Shown: positions 22,001 through 34,519, counted from the stretch's first letter. The stretch is DNA of 64,000 nucleotides from Notamacropus eugenii (GCF_028372415.1 NC_092875.1:407417239-407481238), one strand, 5' to 3'. A program made the numbers and translations. The notes: generated by a model from the sequence alone, not told the origin.

Positions 22001-25000
22001 GCAAAATAATTTCAAATTATTGTTTTAATTTCCTCCTCATTTAATGTGACTTCACCCATTTTCATTTTTGATACTGGTCATTTGGTTTTCTTCCTTTTTT
22101 AAAATCAAAATGACTAAAAGTTTATCAATTTTATGGGTTTTTTCATAAAACCAATTCTTAGTTTTATTTATTAGTTCAATTGTTTTCTGAAGTTCAATTT
22201 TATTAATCTCTTCTTTGGTTTTCAGTTTTCAGTTCATTTCTAATTTAGTATTTACTTGAGGATTTTCACTTTTTTCTTTTTCTAGATTTTTCAGCTGAAT
22301 GCCCTTTTCATTGATCTCCTCTTTCTCTAATTTATTCATGTAGACATTCAATGATATAAAACTTCCCCTAAGAACTGCTTTTGCAGTATCCCATAAGTTT
22401 TGGAAGATTGTCTCATTTTTGTCATCCTCATGAATGAAGTTGTTGATTGTTTCTATGATTTTTTGTTTAACCTATTCATTCTTTAGCATTGGATTATTAA
22501 GTTTCCAATTAATTTTTGGTTTATCTTTCCATGGTCTTTTGTTACATATGATTTTTATTGCATTATGATCTGAGAAGCATTGACTATCTCTGCCTTTCTG
22601 CAATGTATTGTGAGGTTTTGTGCTCTAGTACATGGTCAATTTTTGTATATATGCCAAGTACCACTGAGAAAAAGGTATATTCCATTTTATCCCCATTAAA
22701 TTTTCTCCAGTGGTCTATCATATCTACCTTATTCAGAGTTTTATTCACCTCCTTAACTTCTTGTTTAGTTTGAGGTTAGTTTTATCAATTTCAGAGAGGG
22801 GGAAGTTTAGGTCCCCCACTAGTATTGTTTTGCTTTCTATTTCTTTCTGTATCTCCCTTAAGTTCTCCTCTGAGAATTTGGATTGTATTCCACTTGGAGC
22901 ATATATGTTTAATAATGATATTGCTTTGTTATCTATGGTGACTTTTAGCAGGATGCAGTTTCCTTCCTTATCTGTTTTGATTAGATCTATTTCTGCTTTT
23001 TTTAATTGTCTGAGCTTAGGATTGTTACCCTGATTTTTTCCTATCAGCTGAAGCACAATGTATTGTTCTCCAACCTTTTACCTTTACCATGTGTTTCCCT
23101 ATTACAAATGTGTTTCTTGTAAATTCTTGTAAATTTCTTGTAAAAATATTGTTGGGTTATAATTTTTAATTCACTCTGCTATCTGCCTCCATTTTCTGGG
23201 AGTGTTCATCCAATTCACACTCACAGTTATGATTACAATCTGTGTATTTCTCTCCACCCTATTTCCCCCATTCATACTTTTAGTTCTGCCTTTTCCCTTC
23301 TCCTCCACAACAGAGTTTTTCTTTTGACTACCACCTACTTCCGTCTTCCGTCCCTTCTTTCAGCCCCCCTCCCTTTTCCTCCCCCTTTCCCTTACTACTT
23401 CTTGTATTCATCATAGCCTCCCCTCTCTCTTCTTTCCCCTTTCCCATCCTGCTGCCTATAGAGCTAGTTGGATTTCTAGACTTAATTGATTTTGTTGTTC
23501 CCTCCTTGAACCAAATCAGATTTTTCTTATCTCTTTTATGAGGGATAGCCTGCCCCATTCCATTTCTCCCTTTCTCTTCCTAATATTTTCCTCTCTTACA
23601 CCTTAATTTAATTTAATTTTTTATGGATATCATCTCTTCTTATTCAACTCAACCTGTAATCTGTGTGTGTGTGTGTGTGTGTGTCTCTCTCTCTGTGTGT
23701 GTAACCCCTCCACATAACCAAATACTGAGAAAAGTCTCAACAGTTACAAATATTATCTTTCCATGTAGGACCGTAAGCAGTTAAGCTTTAGAAAGTCCTT
23801 TATGATTTCTCTTTCTTGTTTACCTTTTTATGCTTCTTTTTATTCTTATATTTGAAAGTCAAATTTTCTATTCAGTTCTGGTCTTTTCATCATGAATGAT
23901 TGAAAATCCTCTATATCATTGAATGACCATTTATTCCCTTGAAGTATTATACTCAGTTTTGCTGGGTAGATGATTCTTGGTTTTAATGCCAGTTCCTTTG
24001 ACTTTTGCAATATCCTATTCCAAGCCTTTTGATCCCTTAATGTAGAAGCCACGAGATCTTGTGTTATCCTGATTGTAATTCCACAATAGTCAAATTGTTT
24101 CTTTCTAGCTGCTTGCAATATTTTCTCCTTGACCTGGAAGCTTTGAAATTTGGCCACAATATTCCTAGAAGTTTATCTTTTCAGATCTCATTCAGGAGGT
24201 GATTGGTGGATTCTTTCAATATTTATTTTGCCCTCTGCTTCTAGAATGTCAGGACAGTTTTCCTTGATAATTTCTTGAAAAATAATGTCTAGGTTCTTTT
24301 TTTTGATCATGGCTTTCAGGTAGTCCCATAATTTTTAAATTGTCTCTCCTGGATTGTTTTTCCAGGTCAGTTCTTTTTCCAAAGACATGTTTCACGTTAT
24401 CTTCTATTTTTTCAATCTTTTGGTTTTGCTTTTTAACTCCTTGGTTTATCATATAGTCATTAGCTTTCCTGAACTCCAGTATCTCTTTTAAAGTACTATT
24501 TTGTTCAGTGAGCTTTTCAAACTTCTTTTCCATTTGGCTAATTCTGCTTTTTATCGCCTCCTTCTCCGCATTGGCTTTTTGGACCTCTTCTTTCAATTGA
24601 CTTAGCCTATTTTTAAAGGTGTTATTTTATTCAGCATTTTTTAGGCTCTCCTTTAGGAAGCTACTGACTCACTTTTCAAGCTCTTCTATGGTTGAACCCA
24701 TTTCATACTCATTTTGGAGGTACTGGAGGCAGAAGCCTTGACTTCCTCTGAGAGTATGCATTGTTCTTCCTCATCAGAAAGGATGGAAGCAGACACCTGC
24801 TCACCAAAAATGTAACCTTCCATGGTCTTATGTTTTTCCCTTTTTCAGGAATTTTCCCAGCAAGTTATTTGACTTCTAAATCCTTTGTGAAGAGAAGAGT
24901 CCTACTGCTCCTCCTCCCTCCAGTACAGTGCTCAAGGCTGAGATTCCGATCAGTTGCTCAAATCTCTCAGGGGCTTTGGGTGGGGACAGGACTGCCACTG

Positions 25001-25531
25001 AAGGCTGAGGTTCAGATCAGCTGCTCAATTCCCCCAAGGCTTTAAGCTGAGCTGCCTGGACAATGGACCCAGGCTTCTTCTGTGGCCACTGTAGACTCCC
25101 ACCGCCCACTGCTGCTGCTGCCACTGCCTCTGCTGCCACCTGGAGACAGTGCTAGGGGGACCCCACTCCCCTCTTGCCTGGCTGGGAAAGCTCTCCCACA
25201 CTGACCTGTGGAGTTTTCTTTTTCACTTGTGGATTGAGGGATTTGGGACCCTCCCTGCTGGGAATTCTGCCCCGAAGGTCTGTTCAGATCCTGTTCCTCC
25301 CAGTGTCAGGCTAGGGCTGGACTCTGGTCTACTCAGCATCCTATAAGATAGACCTTTCTTGTCAGCCTTCGAGGTTACCTGTGGCTGGAAACCTCTTTTA
25401 TTCTGTTGTTCTGTGGCTTCTGCTGCTTTAGCATTTGTTTAGATTTATTTTTTACAGGTATTTTGTGGGCTGTGGAGGAAGTGCTAGAGTATATGCATCT
25501 TTCTACTTTGCCATTGTGGCTCCACCAGCCC
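19040..25531 (-). mobile_element. Full-length but decayed LINE-1
   Basis: Minus-strand L1 of about 6.5 kb. The 3' end is at about 19040-19150; ORF2 reverse transcriptase remnants span about 19440-23060 (for example [20 protein letters not shown] at 21.5 kb; endonuclease piece NIYAPSGIQSKFSEENLREI near 22.9 kb). ORF1 lies at about 23846-24850, with a coiled coil then KFQSFQVKEKILQAARKKQ. The 5'UTR, with CTG-rich runs, ends at GGAGCCACAATGGCAAAG near 25531. Both ORFs carry several frameshifts and stops. Confidence 0.9.
23665..23702. repeat. GT-rich microsatellite inside the L1
   Basis: Alternating GT with a short CT tract, between ORF1 and ORF2 of the minus-strand L1. A related GT tract lies at the same relative place in the HAL1-like element (about 58230-58262). 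Confidence 0.8.
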
Positions 25532-27067
25532 AGTATTTTAATGTAGAAGCTGCAATGTTTTGTTTGATCCTGATTAAAGTTCCTTGATATTTGATTTATT
25601 TCTTTCTAGTGGTTTGCAGTATTTTCTCCATACTGTGATAGTTCTGGAGTTTGGTAACAATATTCCTTGGCACTTTCAATTTGATGTCGCTTTCAGGAGA
25701 TGATTGTTGGATTCTTTCAGTTACCATTTTGCCCACTCTACCTGGGACCTCAGGGCCATTTTTCTTGATGATTTCTTGGAAGATATGGTCCAGGCTCTAT
25801 TTTTCATCATGACTTTCTGATAGAGCAATAATTCTTAGATTTTCTCTCCTGAATCAATTTTCCAGGTCAGTTGTTTTTTCAATTAGACATTTTAACTTTT
25901 TTCTATTTTTTCATTCTTTAGATTTTGTTGAAGTGATTCTTGAAGTGTCTTATAGTCATTAGCTTCTACTTGCCCCATTCTCATTTTTAACACATTTATT
26001 TCTTCAGTTAACTTTTGCACCTCCTTTCCCATTTTTCTAATTGTTCCTTTTAAAGAGTTATTTTTTGCAGTTAGATTTTATACTTCCTTATCCATTTGCC
26101 CAATTTTCTTTTATAAGGAGCTGTTCTCTTCAGTGAATTGATTTTTTATTTTGTCATTTGTATTTTTAAAATAATTGGCCAATTTTTCTTCTTCCTCTCT
26201 AATTTGGCTTTTAAAATCCTTCTTGAGCTCTTTCAAGAATGCTCTTTGGACTTCAGACTAATTCATATTCTCTTCTGGGATTTCAGATGTCAGTACAGTC
26301 TCAACACTGACCTCTTCTGTAATCATAATTTGGTCTTTTTCCCCATAGTAAGATTCTATGGTCTTTGCTTTTCTGATTTGCTTCTTGCTCATGGTGATTG
26401 CCTTTTTTTCCTGGCTTTTAAAGTGGATCTTTGCTTCTGGGGCACCAGGGGCTCTGTCCCACATTTCTTGTGCTGAGAACTTGAGGCTTTGTGTATTGTG
26501 GCCTCTGGGTCTTCCAGCTAGAAAATAGAATTCTGTGGCTTACCTGTTGCTGCTGGCTGGTGTGCCAAAGCAGAGGCCAGGTGAAGTCTTTCTGAGTTTC
26601 CCTGGGGTTACAGTGAAGCTCAGTGTGTGAGGTGTTGAATAGGTGTGATTTGGCTGTAGGAGGTCTCCTCTCCTGAGGTAGAGCAGAGGCAGGCTCAACC
26701 AGTGGTGAAGAGGAGAGTGGTGAAGAGGAGAACACTGTCTGTGCTGGTGTCTTCCTGATTCCCCTGACTCGGCTAAGGCACCCCTGAGGTCCGGATATTG
26801 TTCCTTAAGGACTCCATCCTCTGGGGCTCAGGATTTCCTCCTAGTTTGCTGACATGGGGCTGTCTGGGCTTCACTGGCCCCCTTCAGGCACAGCAAGAAG
26901 TATTCCCCTTGATGATCTCCTTGGACTCCTGAGCTTAGAGATTGTTTACCCCTTTGGCCAATCTCACTATTCCAGAATTTTTCCTTGTGTAATATTCTTT
27001 GGATTTTTCAAGTTCCACAAGGGGAGGGTGAGAGCACTTACTCTTTACTCCACTATCTTGGCTCCAG
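25532..27067 (-). mobile_element. 5' head of a second LINE-1
   Basis: Directly abuts the full-length L1, same orientation. Runs from ORF1 C-terminal sequence (AATGTAGAAGCTGC at 25540) through the ORF1 coiled coil (about 25860-26280) to a 5'UTR ending GGAGCCAAGATAGTGGAG at about 27067. The 3' part is missing; the DNA left of 19040 does not look like its continuation. Several breaks in ORF1. Confidence 0.8.
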
Positions 27068-28409
27068 GAAGTTTAAGTAGGTGACTTATAGACATTTAAT
27101 CTATAGGCTGATAGTCTCAGAAGTGGCTACTTCTGTTACTGGGGGTCCTGTGCTTCTCTGTCACTCCAAATTCTTCTTTTTTGCTAACTTAGGATCAAGT
27201 CTCAGGGAAGTCTTGCCGAGGCCAACTGCAAGGATCTGCTGGCCAATAGGTCAGGAGAGAAGGGCAATCCTGCAGGCACAGGTATGGGGACAGGGAGTAT
27301 TGGAGTGCGGAGAGAAGAGAGCAGTCACAGTTTTCCCCAATTCCTAGTGATGAGAGAATTGAGAGAATTGCACTTACCTTCCAGACAGGGCTTTGGAAGG
27401 TGTAGCCAGGTCCATGACCTCCAACCACTGGACCCAGAGTCTGGGAGTGTCAGGACAAGTGTGAGACAGCCTTGTAACTGTCTGCTCTAATGGGACCTGA
27501 TACAGGCCCAGAGGGCACCTCCAAGCTTTCCCAAATGCTTGGAAAATGACCCCAATTGCAGGGACAGCAATGGTTAGGGATAGAGGGAAGGCTTCTATAC
27601 CTTCTAGTATTGGCTTGAGAGATGTTGTATGTCCTTGTCTCTTTTACTTTTGAGACTTATCAGACTAGAAAATGCACATCCTTCAGGGGAGGGGAAGAAA
27701 AGAGCAGGGAGAGAGAGGAGGCTTACATCTTAGCAGTTTTTCCTGGCTCAGAGGCCCACTGACCCACTTCCCCCAATGTTCCCTGCAGGAGGGGACCAAC
27801 AAAGGGCACAGAGATACTGAGATTGGGATGCAGGGACCCCTAAAGAAAATCAGGTGCAGAGGCCCACCTTTTCACCTCCCCTAATGTCCCATAGGGTAGG
27901 GGAAGGAACAAGACAGGGTTTAAAGTTTGCTCAAGCAGAGCAACGTGCCTTTTCTTTCAGTTTTGGAGACCAAATTTCTTACTAAGTTTGTTTTGTTTAG
28001 AAATCCCCTTCCAAAATTACTTTTCTACATTATATTGAAGTTATGATGGAACACTAGTTGTTTTCCTTAAGATCTCCTCTTCAAATTCCCCTCCCCTCCA
28101 AGCATCCTCTTACCACTTTTCCTAACATACCAAGAAGAGAGGAGAAAAAAAAATGTGACCAACCCAGTGCAAAGACATCCCCTTATATGAAGGTCCACAA
28201 TCTGACTGACTGTCCAGAACTCAGTGGAGCTACAGAAGCCTCTGGTAGTTTCTGCACACTCCAGGGGTCTCACTGCTAGGGAGACAAATAGGAGCAAATG
28301 GATCTGAGGAAGAGAGCAAAGAAAATGGCACTTACCTCTTATCACAGTGGCTAGGAGAAGATCGTTGGAATCCAGTTAATATTTGGACTCCCGGGTTTAA
28401 ACACCATAA
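27068..28409 (-). other. Unassigned stretch, possibly internal part of an LTR element
   Basis: Lies on the downstream side of the LTR at 28410-28811, read on the minus strand. It begins with a primer-binding-like TGGTGTTTAAACCCGGGA (28406-28389) and a splice-donor-like AGAGGTAAG near 28338-28331. I recognise no gag or pol. Treated as a fossil. Confidence 0.35.
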
Positions 28410-28811
28410 TGTTGAAGAGAGAGATGAGAGAGTTGGTTGAGATGTGAATGAATTCCCTTAGACCTTCTCTGTAGCCATTGAGAGTTTTATTGACCTGATA
28501 TTTAGCAAGGAGCTAAACAAAGGCAGTGGCACAGGAAAAGGACCAGACTTATATACACAGCCTGTAGGGTGCTGATATAATTTTTAGGGTTTCTAATGGG
28601 GGTTGGAGATTTAGGGACAGGATGAGGAAGATGGATGACACAAGACAATGGAGAAAGGGGAAACTTTATGAACCAGAAAGAGGGGAGACATGGAATTTAA
28701 AATCTAGGATAAGGAGAAATTTTATGGTGTTTCAAGATAACGGGGAGAGACTTTAGGGTACCTTCAGGTTAGAAAATAAACTTATCAAAGTTTATACTTT
28801 GTGGCTTCACA
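28410..28811 (-). mobile_element. Candidate LTR of an endogenous retrovirus-like element
   Basis: About 402 bp, minus strand, with ends TGTGAAG...CTTCAACA, a TATATAA at 28555-28549 and AATAAA at 28491-28486, 76 bp before the 3' end. A primer-site-like sequence follows. No partner LTR was found in the window. Family not assigned; looks old. Confidence 0.55.
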
Positions 28812-29149
28812 AAGTCCATCCTTAATATTATTTTTAACTCTTAGGGAACTGTTTGTATGCATATTACTATTATTCTATTTAGGTTTGGTAAGTGTGAATG
28901 GAGTAGGGAATGGAAGCAGCAGGACTGTATAGAAATGTCTGGAAGGGTCCTGGTGGCCTGACCTAGGCGGACTCTAGGGTTTATTTGTGTGGGTTTTAGT
29001 TCCAGAAGGAGGTGGAGGCTGGAGAGCAAGTCTTGTCAGGGGCAGCCCCCTCCACTGTGGAAGCTTCTCCTCCTACCAGCCAGCTCCAACTCACTTGGAC
29101 CCTGGATGTGGAGACCTCTGAACTCAGAATGTCACTTTCAAGCTGGCAC

Positions 29150-29402
29150 ATTTTGTTGTTGTGTAGTCATTTTCTGTTGTTCCCAACTCACCATGACCCC
29201 ATTTGGGGCTTTCTTGCACAGATACTGGAGTGATTTGCCATTTTCTTCACTGGCTCATTTGACAGATGAGGAAACTGAGGCAAACAGTGTTTTAAGTGAC
29301 TTGCCCAGAGTCATACAGTTAATGTCTGAGGCCACATTTGAATTCAAGTTTTTCCTAATTCCAGACGTGGTGCTTTGACCATTGTACCACCTAGCTGCCC
29401 CT
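29150..29402 (-). repeat. MIR/CORE-type SINE
   Basis: Reverse SINE: CACCATGACCCCATTTGGGG, GAAACTGAGGCAAACAGTGT, CATTGTACCACCTAGCTGCC. It is absent at the matching point of unit B (about 56235), where about 0.9 kb is missing. Confidence 0.82.
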
Positions 29403-29989
29403 CAGCCTACACATGTCTATCCCCAAAATAATATTTGATCACATATTCAGGCAATGAAACACAGGCAAAAAGACAGCCAGGATTCTAGGTGAAAGATTAC
29501 CTAATTGAGTTCAGTTTCTATTGAAAGGAAAGTGGGAGTAGATGCAGGGTCGGAACTAAGAATATTACCCCTTCCTCTATCCTCTTCCAGAGAGAGTCTA
29601 GAGACAAGACACGTCACCAGGGAAGGCTGGCGTTGAAGGAGTACAAGAAAGACTAAGGAACAGCTCCTAACTGGGACACCTTATGGCTGGAAGTAGGTGT
29701 CAGAGTTTCTACATGTTTGACTGGAACCAGGAAGGTTTGTTCTGTGGGATGACCCTTGTAAAATATGAATGGCATTCTCCTGTTCCCAAGACAATGTTTG
29801 CTTCCTCTCTATTTTGAGTGAGCCATTCTGCTATGGTGGGAATTTGAAAAGCTTCTATCCACTTTCATTGGGACTTATTCTTTGGGGTAGATATGTACTT
29901 ACTTTCTGAAAGTCTTATAGGAAAAAATGTTTCCTGACTGAATTTGCTGGAGTCAGGTCCTATTTAGAACCAAAATTTTCAGAAAGAGA

Positions 29990-30538
29990 GGGAATGCCCA
30001 TCAGTTAGGAAATGGCTGAATAAGTTGTGATATAGGAATGTGGTGGAATACTGTTGGGCTATAAGAAATTATGATCAGACAGACTTCAGCCATACCTGGA
30101 TTTATATGAACTGATGCTGAATGAAGTGAGCAGCACCAGGAAAACGTTTTACATACTAACACTAGCAGAGTTCCATCTCTGACTTTGATAGACTTAGCTC
30201 TTCTCAGCAATGCTCGGACCTAAAACAGCTCCAGAAGAGTCAAGATGGGAAAGGCCATCGACATCCAGAGAAAGAACTATGGAATCTGAATATAGATGGA
30301 AGCACACTATTTCCTTTCTCTTTTGTTTTTTTGTTTGTTTCTCATGGTTCCTCCCTTTCATTCTAATTCTTACATATAACATGATTAAAGTGAAAATATA
30401 TTTTATAAACATGTATATGTAGAGCATATATCACATTGCATGCCATCTTGGGGAGGGGAACAGGGAAAAGAGGTGCAAAAATTTAAAACTTATGGAAGTG
30501 AATGTTGAAAACTAAAAATAAATAAATAAATACAAAAA
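29990..30538 (+). mobile_element. 5'-truncated LINE-1 3' end
   Basis: Plus-strand L1 tail: ATGGCTGAATAAGTTGTGAT, TGATGCTGAATGAAGTGAGC, CCATCTTGGGGAGGGGAAC, then AAAAATAAATAAATAAATAC. The same tail is in unit B at 56262-56695, so insertion predates the duplication. Confidence 0.85.
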
Positions 30539-30699
30539 GCTTAAATTTTCTCTGAGTATTTTCACCTTGAAAAATGGCAAACGCCATAAATCATGGCATG
30601 ATTTAATGTTTTGTTGATTAAGTGTAGGAAAACTATGACAAATGCAGATGAAATATATTAACGTGTGAAATGTATTCCCTTCCCCTCCTGCCTAAGAGC

Positions 30700-31440
30700 C
30701 AGTTGTTAAACATTTACCAGCACACCCCTGGAAGATCAAGAGCATGATGATCTCCATGGGCTGTTGAAGGGAGGTGGAAATTGAGTAGCTTGAAGAACGT
30801 GGAAGAGACTGTTTGGAGGAATATGAATATGGATATTGAAGTCCTTTATTGTGAAAGTAATCGTTAGGGTGGAGCAGAGGATGCTGAGGCAGAGATTTTA
30901 GTCATTGGGGAAGGAAGAAGAGTGACCTGGTTTAGGTGAGAAAAGCCACAAGAATACTGAATGGGTTATACATCTGTATTGAAAGAATCTCAAAGGAGGA
31001 CAGGTGGTAATGGGGAGCAGGGAAGTGAGTGAAAGAACAACCAGTCCTGCAGGGAGTGGCCAGGCACATGGTGTTAATAGGAGAGAACCAAATATCAGTG
31101 AGTGCCAGAAAACAGAAGGAGTGGGACAGGGAAAGATTTTAGAGAAAGCAAGACTGTTAACTATCGAATAGGCATTCCAGAGAGCACAGTGGAAAGGGTG
31201 GGTAAATTGGAGTGAGTCATGCAGGGAGTGTAGTATTGAGCGGGATAGGGAGTGGGGGATGGAGAACAGGATTTGTGTGATGACACCCAGAGGATCCAAT
31301 TGACTTCCACTTCTGAGGTACAAAGAAGCAAGCAACCCCACCTGGGCTGGTAAGCAGATGTCTAGAAAATCTTTTAAAAGAAGAGAAAAGTGTCAGCAGT
31401 GCCTGTGTGGTGCAGAGCAAAGGGTATTGAGGAGGATTAA
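30700..31440. repeat. Purine-rich old repeat, shared by both units
   Basis: GAGGAAGG/GTGACCTGG-rich sequence, matching unit B 56860-57540. Related wording occurs at 62850-63500. Probably an old non-LTR element remnant; the minus-strand ORF 31341-30898 (147 codons) has no recognisable domain and is not kept in unit B. Confidence 0.4.
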
Positions 31441-31934
31441 TACTGGATCATTTCAGTTAATATCTAGTATTTCTCCGTGATCTAACCCTTTCCTCATTTT
31501 GACAGACTGCACATCTGAAGATCAAGCAGTTTCTGAAAAGTGCAATTAAGATGAGTATTCCTAGCCCCCCAAGGCATCAGCTTTCCAGTCAGTAAGACTC
31601 TCCCTAGGGAGGATTCTTAAGATTTGGCTTTTCCTAACCTTCTAATGATGAAATACTAGGGAAGACTTGAGAACTCGTGGCCTACTTCCTCATGAAAATG
31701 TCCACCCATCAGGGTTGCCTTATATTTTCAAAGACAGGTCCAAATGATGTACTGTTGGGACGACCAGAAGAGAGCTATGCATAGGGTTAAAACGTTGTGT
31801 TGTACCTCATTCTGTGTCTTTGGCACAAATGGAGGCATGGCATAAGACCCCTGTCTTGCCAGGCTGCATGCCCTTGCTAAGAAAATCGTTCTTGCTTGGA
31901 GAATTGTCTCATTCTGCCTTTTGTTAATTTATTC

Positions 31935-32112
31935 TCATGACAGGATGGCACTGGGGTCAGAGCATCTGGGTTCACATCCGGCCTTTGATGCTTAGTATTT
32001 GTGTGGCCTGGCATAAGTCACTTAGCCTCTCCTGGTCTCAGTTTACTTATCTGTAAAATGTGCCAATTGGAAGACATAGCCACCGAGGTATATTTGAACT
32101 CCACCTCTCAGA
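31935..32112 (+). repeat. MIR-type SINE
   Basis: ACAGGATGGCACTGGGGTCA, GGTTCACATCCGGCCTTTGA, AAGTCACTTAGCCTCTCCTG. Unit B copy at 60830-60975. Confidence 0.72.
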
Positions 32113-32687
32113 CAGTACACATTTATTAAGTGACTGCTACTGTCCCAAGTTCTGAGGATGCCAAAAGAGGCCAAAGAGAGTCCTGTCCAATCTAGCAAGG
32201 TCACAACCTGTAAGCAACTCTGCATAGACAAGAACAATTAGGTGAAAAAGGATGTAATTAAAAGATGGAAAGCACCAGAATTAAGAAAGGTGGGAAGGAC
32301 TCGCTGCAGAAGATGGAATTTTAGTTGGGATTTATGAAAACCAGGAAAGATAGTGGGTGTGGATGAGGAGAGAGAGTTTTACAGGCATGGGGGACAGCCA
32401 GAGAAAATGCTCACATTGAGGAGATGGGGCATCTTATTCATGGAGCAGCCAGGAGACTAATGTCACCGGATCCAAGAGTGTGTGGTAGGGAGCAACGTGT
32501 AAGAAGGTTGCAAAGGTGTGCGTGTTGGTGGTTCTAAATCACAGCTTGAGAGTTATGATCCTATGATACTAAGTGCTGAAAGAAGACAAAGAGCCATAAA
32601 GAAGATGAATAGCTACAATGAATTATTAAAAGAGAAGAAATCTGTGAATAAATAACGGATCTTGTAATTATGGATATGTGTATGTGG

Positions 32688-32945
32688 GGGCATGACTCAG
32701 TGTGGCAATGGATAGGGTGCAGGGCCTGGAGTCAGGGAGACTCTTTTTCCTGAATTTAAATCTAACCTCAGGCATGTAATAATTGTATGACCCTGGGCAA
32801 GTCACTTATCCCGATTTGCCTTAGTTTCCCCATCTGTCAAATGTGCTACAGAGGAAAATGGCAAACCATTCCAGTATCTTTGCTAAGAAAACCTTAAATG
32901 AGGTCACAAAAAGTTGGATACAACTGAAAAAATGACTGGAATGTG
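32688..32945 (+). repeat. MIR/CORE-type marsupial SINE
   Basis: GGCAATGGATAGGGTGCAGG, CTGGAGTCAGGGAGACTCTT, GACCCTGGGCAAGTCACTTA. Unit B copy at 61555-61790. Confidence 0.8.
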
Positions 32946-33036
32946 TTTTTTTTGGTGTGTATTCTATGTGTATATGTACACCCAGATATATACATTAAAA
33001 TTTGAAATGTAAAACATTTAGGATCTCCTACTCTAG

Positions 33037-33620
33037 TGAGCTGAAATGAATATACAAGGCAATATTTCTTTTCTCTTGAAATTAGTACTGGACAAATTGT
33101 GATAAGAAGAGGAGAGAAAAAGGAAATTTCTCTTGTTTTTGATTATTTACTTGTCATCATAGATATAAATAGCTATTTGGGTATTGAATTTCTAATATGC
33201 ACCCATCATACTCCCCTCCCCGAAAAGGATGTGGTCTTTATTTTTCTTGTAAAGATTTTGACTGATTACTGGACATCCTTCTCCCTTAACTTCTGCTAGA
33301 ACAGTGTGGTTTTTACTATTTTTTTTTATCAGGTGATTGCTACATCCTTCTAGGTTAGAATTTCCTAATCCCAAATGCGATGTATGCAGATCCTGAGAAT
33401 GTGAAAAATTTGTAAGAAAATAAAACAACTGCAATCAACGTTATAGAACACTTTTCTATCATCTTTCTATCTTTACATGCTCACTATAATACTTTATAAA
33501 ATGTTTCCTGTCTTTTTCTCTTAGTTCTTTCATTTCCAAATACATCATTTTCCCAGCATTTTTCCAGAGCACCATCCCTTGTAGCAAAGAATAATAGTGA
33601 AAAAGAAGAGAAAGGATTCC
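33037..33620. other. Start of the spacer between the units, nothing recognised
   Basis: AT-rich, no supported gene, and no clear match in unit B. A MIR-like piece follows at about 33640-33815. Confidence 0.5.
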
Positions 33621-33639
33621 TACAAAGCTAATCTTGCCT

Positions 33640-33815
33640 GAAACTTGCCTAACAATTTGACTAGCTTTCTGATCCTGGGTTCAGTCAGTTACAGCCTATC
33701 TGCTTCAGTTTCTTCATCTATAAGATGGAAATAATAAGTAGCAGGACTGTTGTGAAAATTAAATGATGTCTACTTTGCTCACATTGAATCATTATATAAA
33801 TATTGACTATTACTG
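33640..33815 (+). repeat. MIR-like fragment
   Basis: CTTCAGTTTCTTCATCTATA, GATGGAAATAATAAGTAGCA, GACTGTTGTGAAAATTAAAT follow the MIR order. Diverged. Confidence 0.55.
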
Positions 33816-33889
33816 CTTCTAGAAGGAATTAGAGGTGCAATAATTATTGGTACTTTTAGGAAAGTTATCTGGTTTATTCTTCTCTCTAC

Positions 33890-34513
33890 CTTTAGTTCCT
33901 AAATTCTGGGCTTTGTTCCAGAGCTTACCTTTACTCCCTGCTGCACTTTTGGGTAAGATATTCAGCCGTGCTCAGTTTTACCCTGGATGCTCTGGGTTCT
34001 TGTAATGACCTCTCCCTCTTGGGGTTAGGCTGCCATGATTATTTGAGGCTCAGAATGTTGAATGTTCAGGGCCCTTTCTGGCATCTGAGAACAGTGTTAG
34101 GGCCATCTGAGCCCATAAGATTGAACTGTTCTTGTCTGAGCACTAGGTGGACATTATAGAGGTTGTAGCAAGCTGCTGTTCCATGGGACTTCCAAAGTCC
34201 CTGTCTCTGGGTTCTTTGACCTCCTTGGGGCTTTTTCAATGTAACCTTCTGCTTCTAAAGGCCATGAACAGAGCCTTTTAGGTTATATGTGTCCTGTTTC
34301 TGATTCCATGGAGTGACATAGGCGTTTTTTTGTAGGAAAAGAGCTGCTGGTTGACTATTTCTTCAATTCTGGGATGGAAGATGCCACTTACTCTGGTTTA
34401 TCATTGGATTTCTTGATCATTATTGGTCTGGTGTGAACTTTTTGGCTTTGTTGTAGAGGGTCGGTGGGAGTTGGGTGTGATCCTTCCCATCTAGGTGGCC
34501 ATCTTGGCCAGAA
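33890..34513 (-). mobile_element. 5' head of an older LINE-1
   Basis: Minus strand, ending at GGCCAAGATGGCCACC (34509-34494), the kind of start typical of L1 5'UTRs. The sequence to the left fits 5'UTR, not ORF. Subfamily differs from the L1s at 19-27 kb. Confidence 0.55.
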
Positions 34514-34519
34514 ACCCAG

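Larger units (their letters stand above)
14165..28872. other. 14.7 kb present in unit A and missing from unit B
   Basis: In unit B, sequence matching 14164 (CAAGCCTGAG) runs straight into sequence matching 28873 (TTCT...GGTAAGTG-like) at about 55966. In unit A the interval holds AT-rich DNA, a full-length L1, a second L1 head, and an LTR. Either a deletion in B or a gain in A. Confidence 0.7.
1..33036. repeat. Segmental duplication, unit A
   Basis: From the first base, the sequence matches unit B (starting near 38,407) in order and orientation: L2 tail, SINEs, GZMA exons 5 to 1, promoter, then 28,873-33,036 against 55,967-61,903. Identity by eye is roughly 80-93% in noncoding blocks. It may extend left of the window. 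Unit A holds about 14.7 kb (14165-28872) and 1.6 kb (about 11050-12655) that B lacks. Confidence 0.9.

Noticed and set aside
30898-31341. 147-codon minus-strand frame
   Set aside because: Falls in purine-rich repeat DNA; the unit B counterpart (57323-57517) is short and differs, so no coding constraint.
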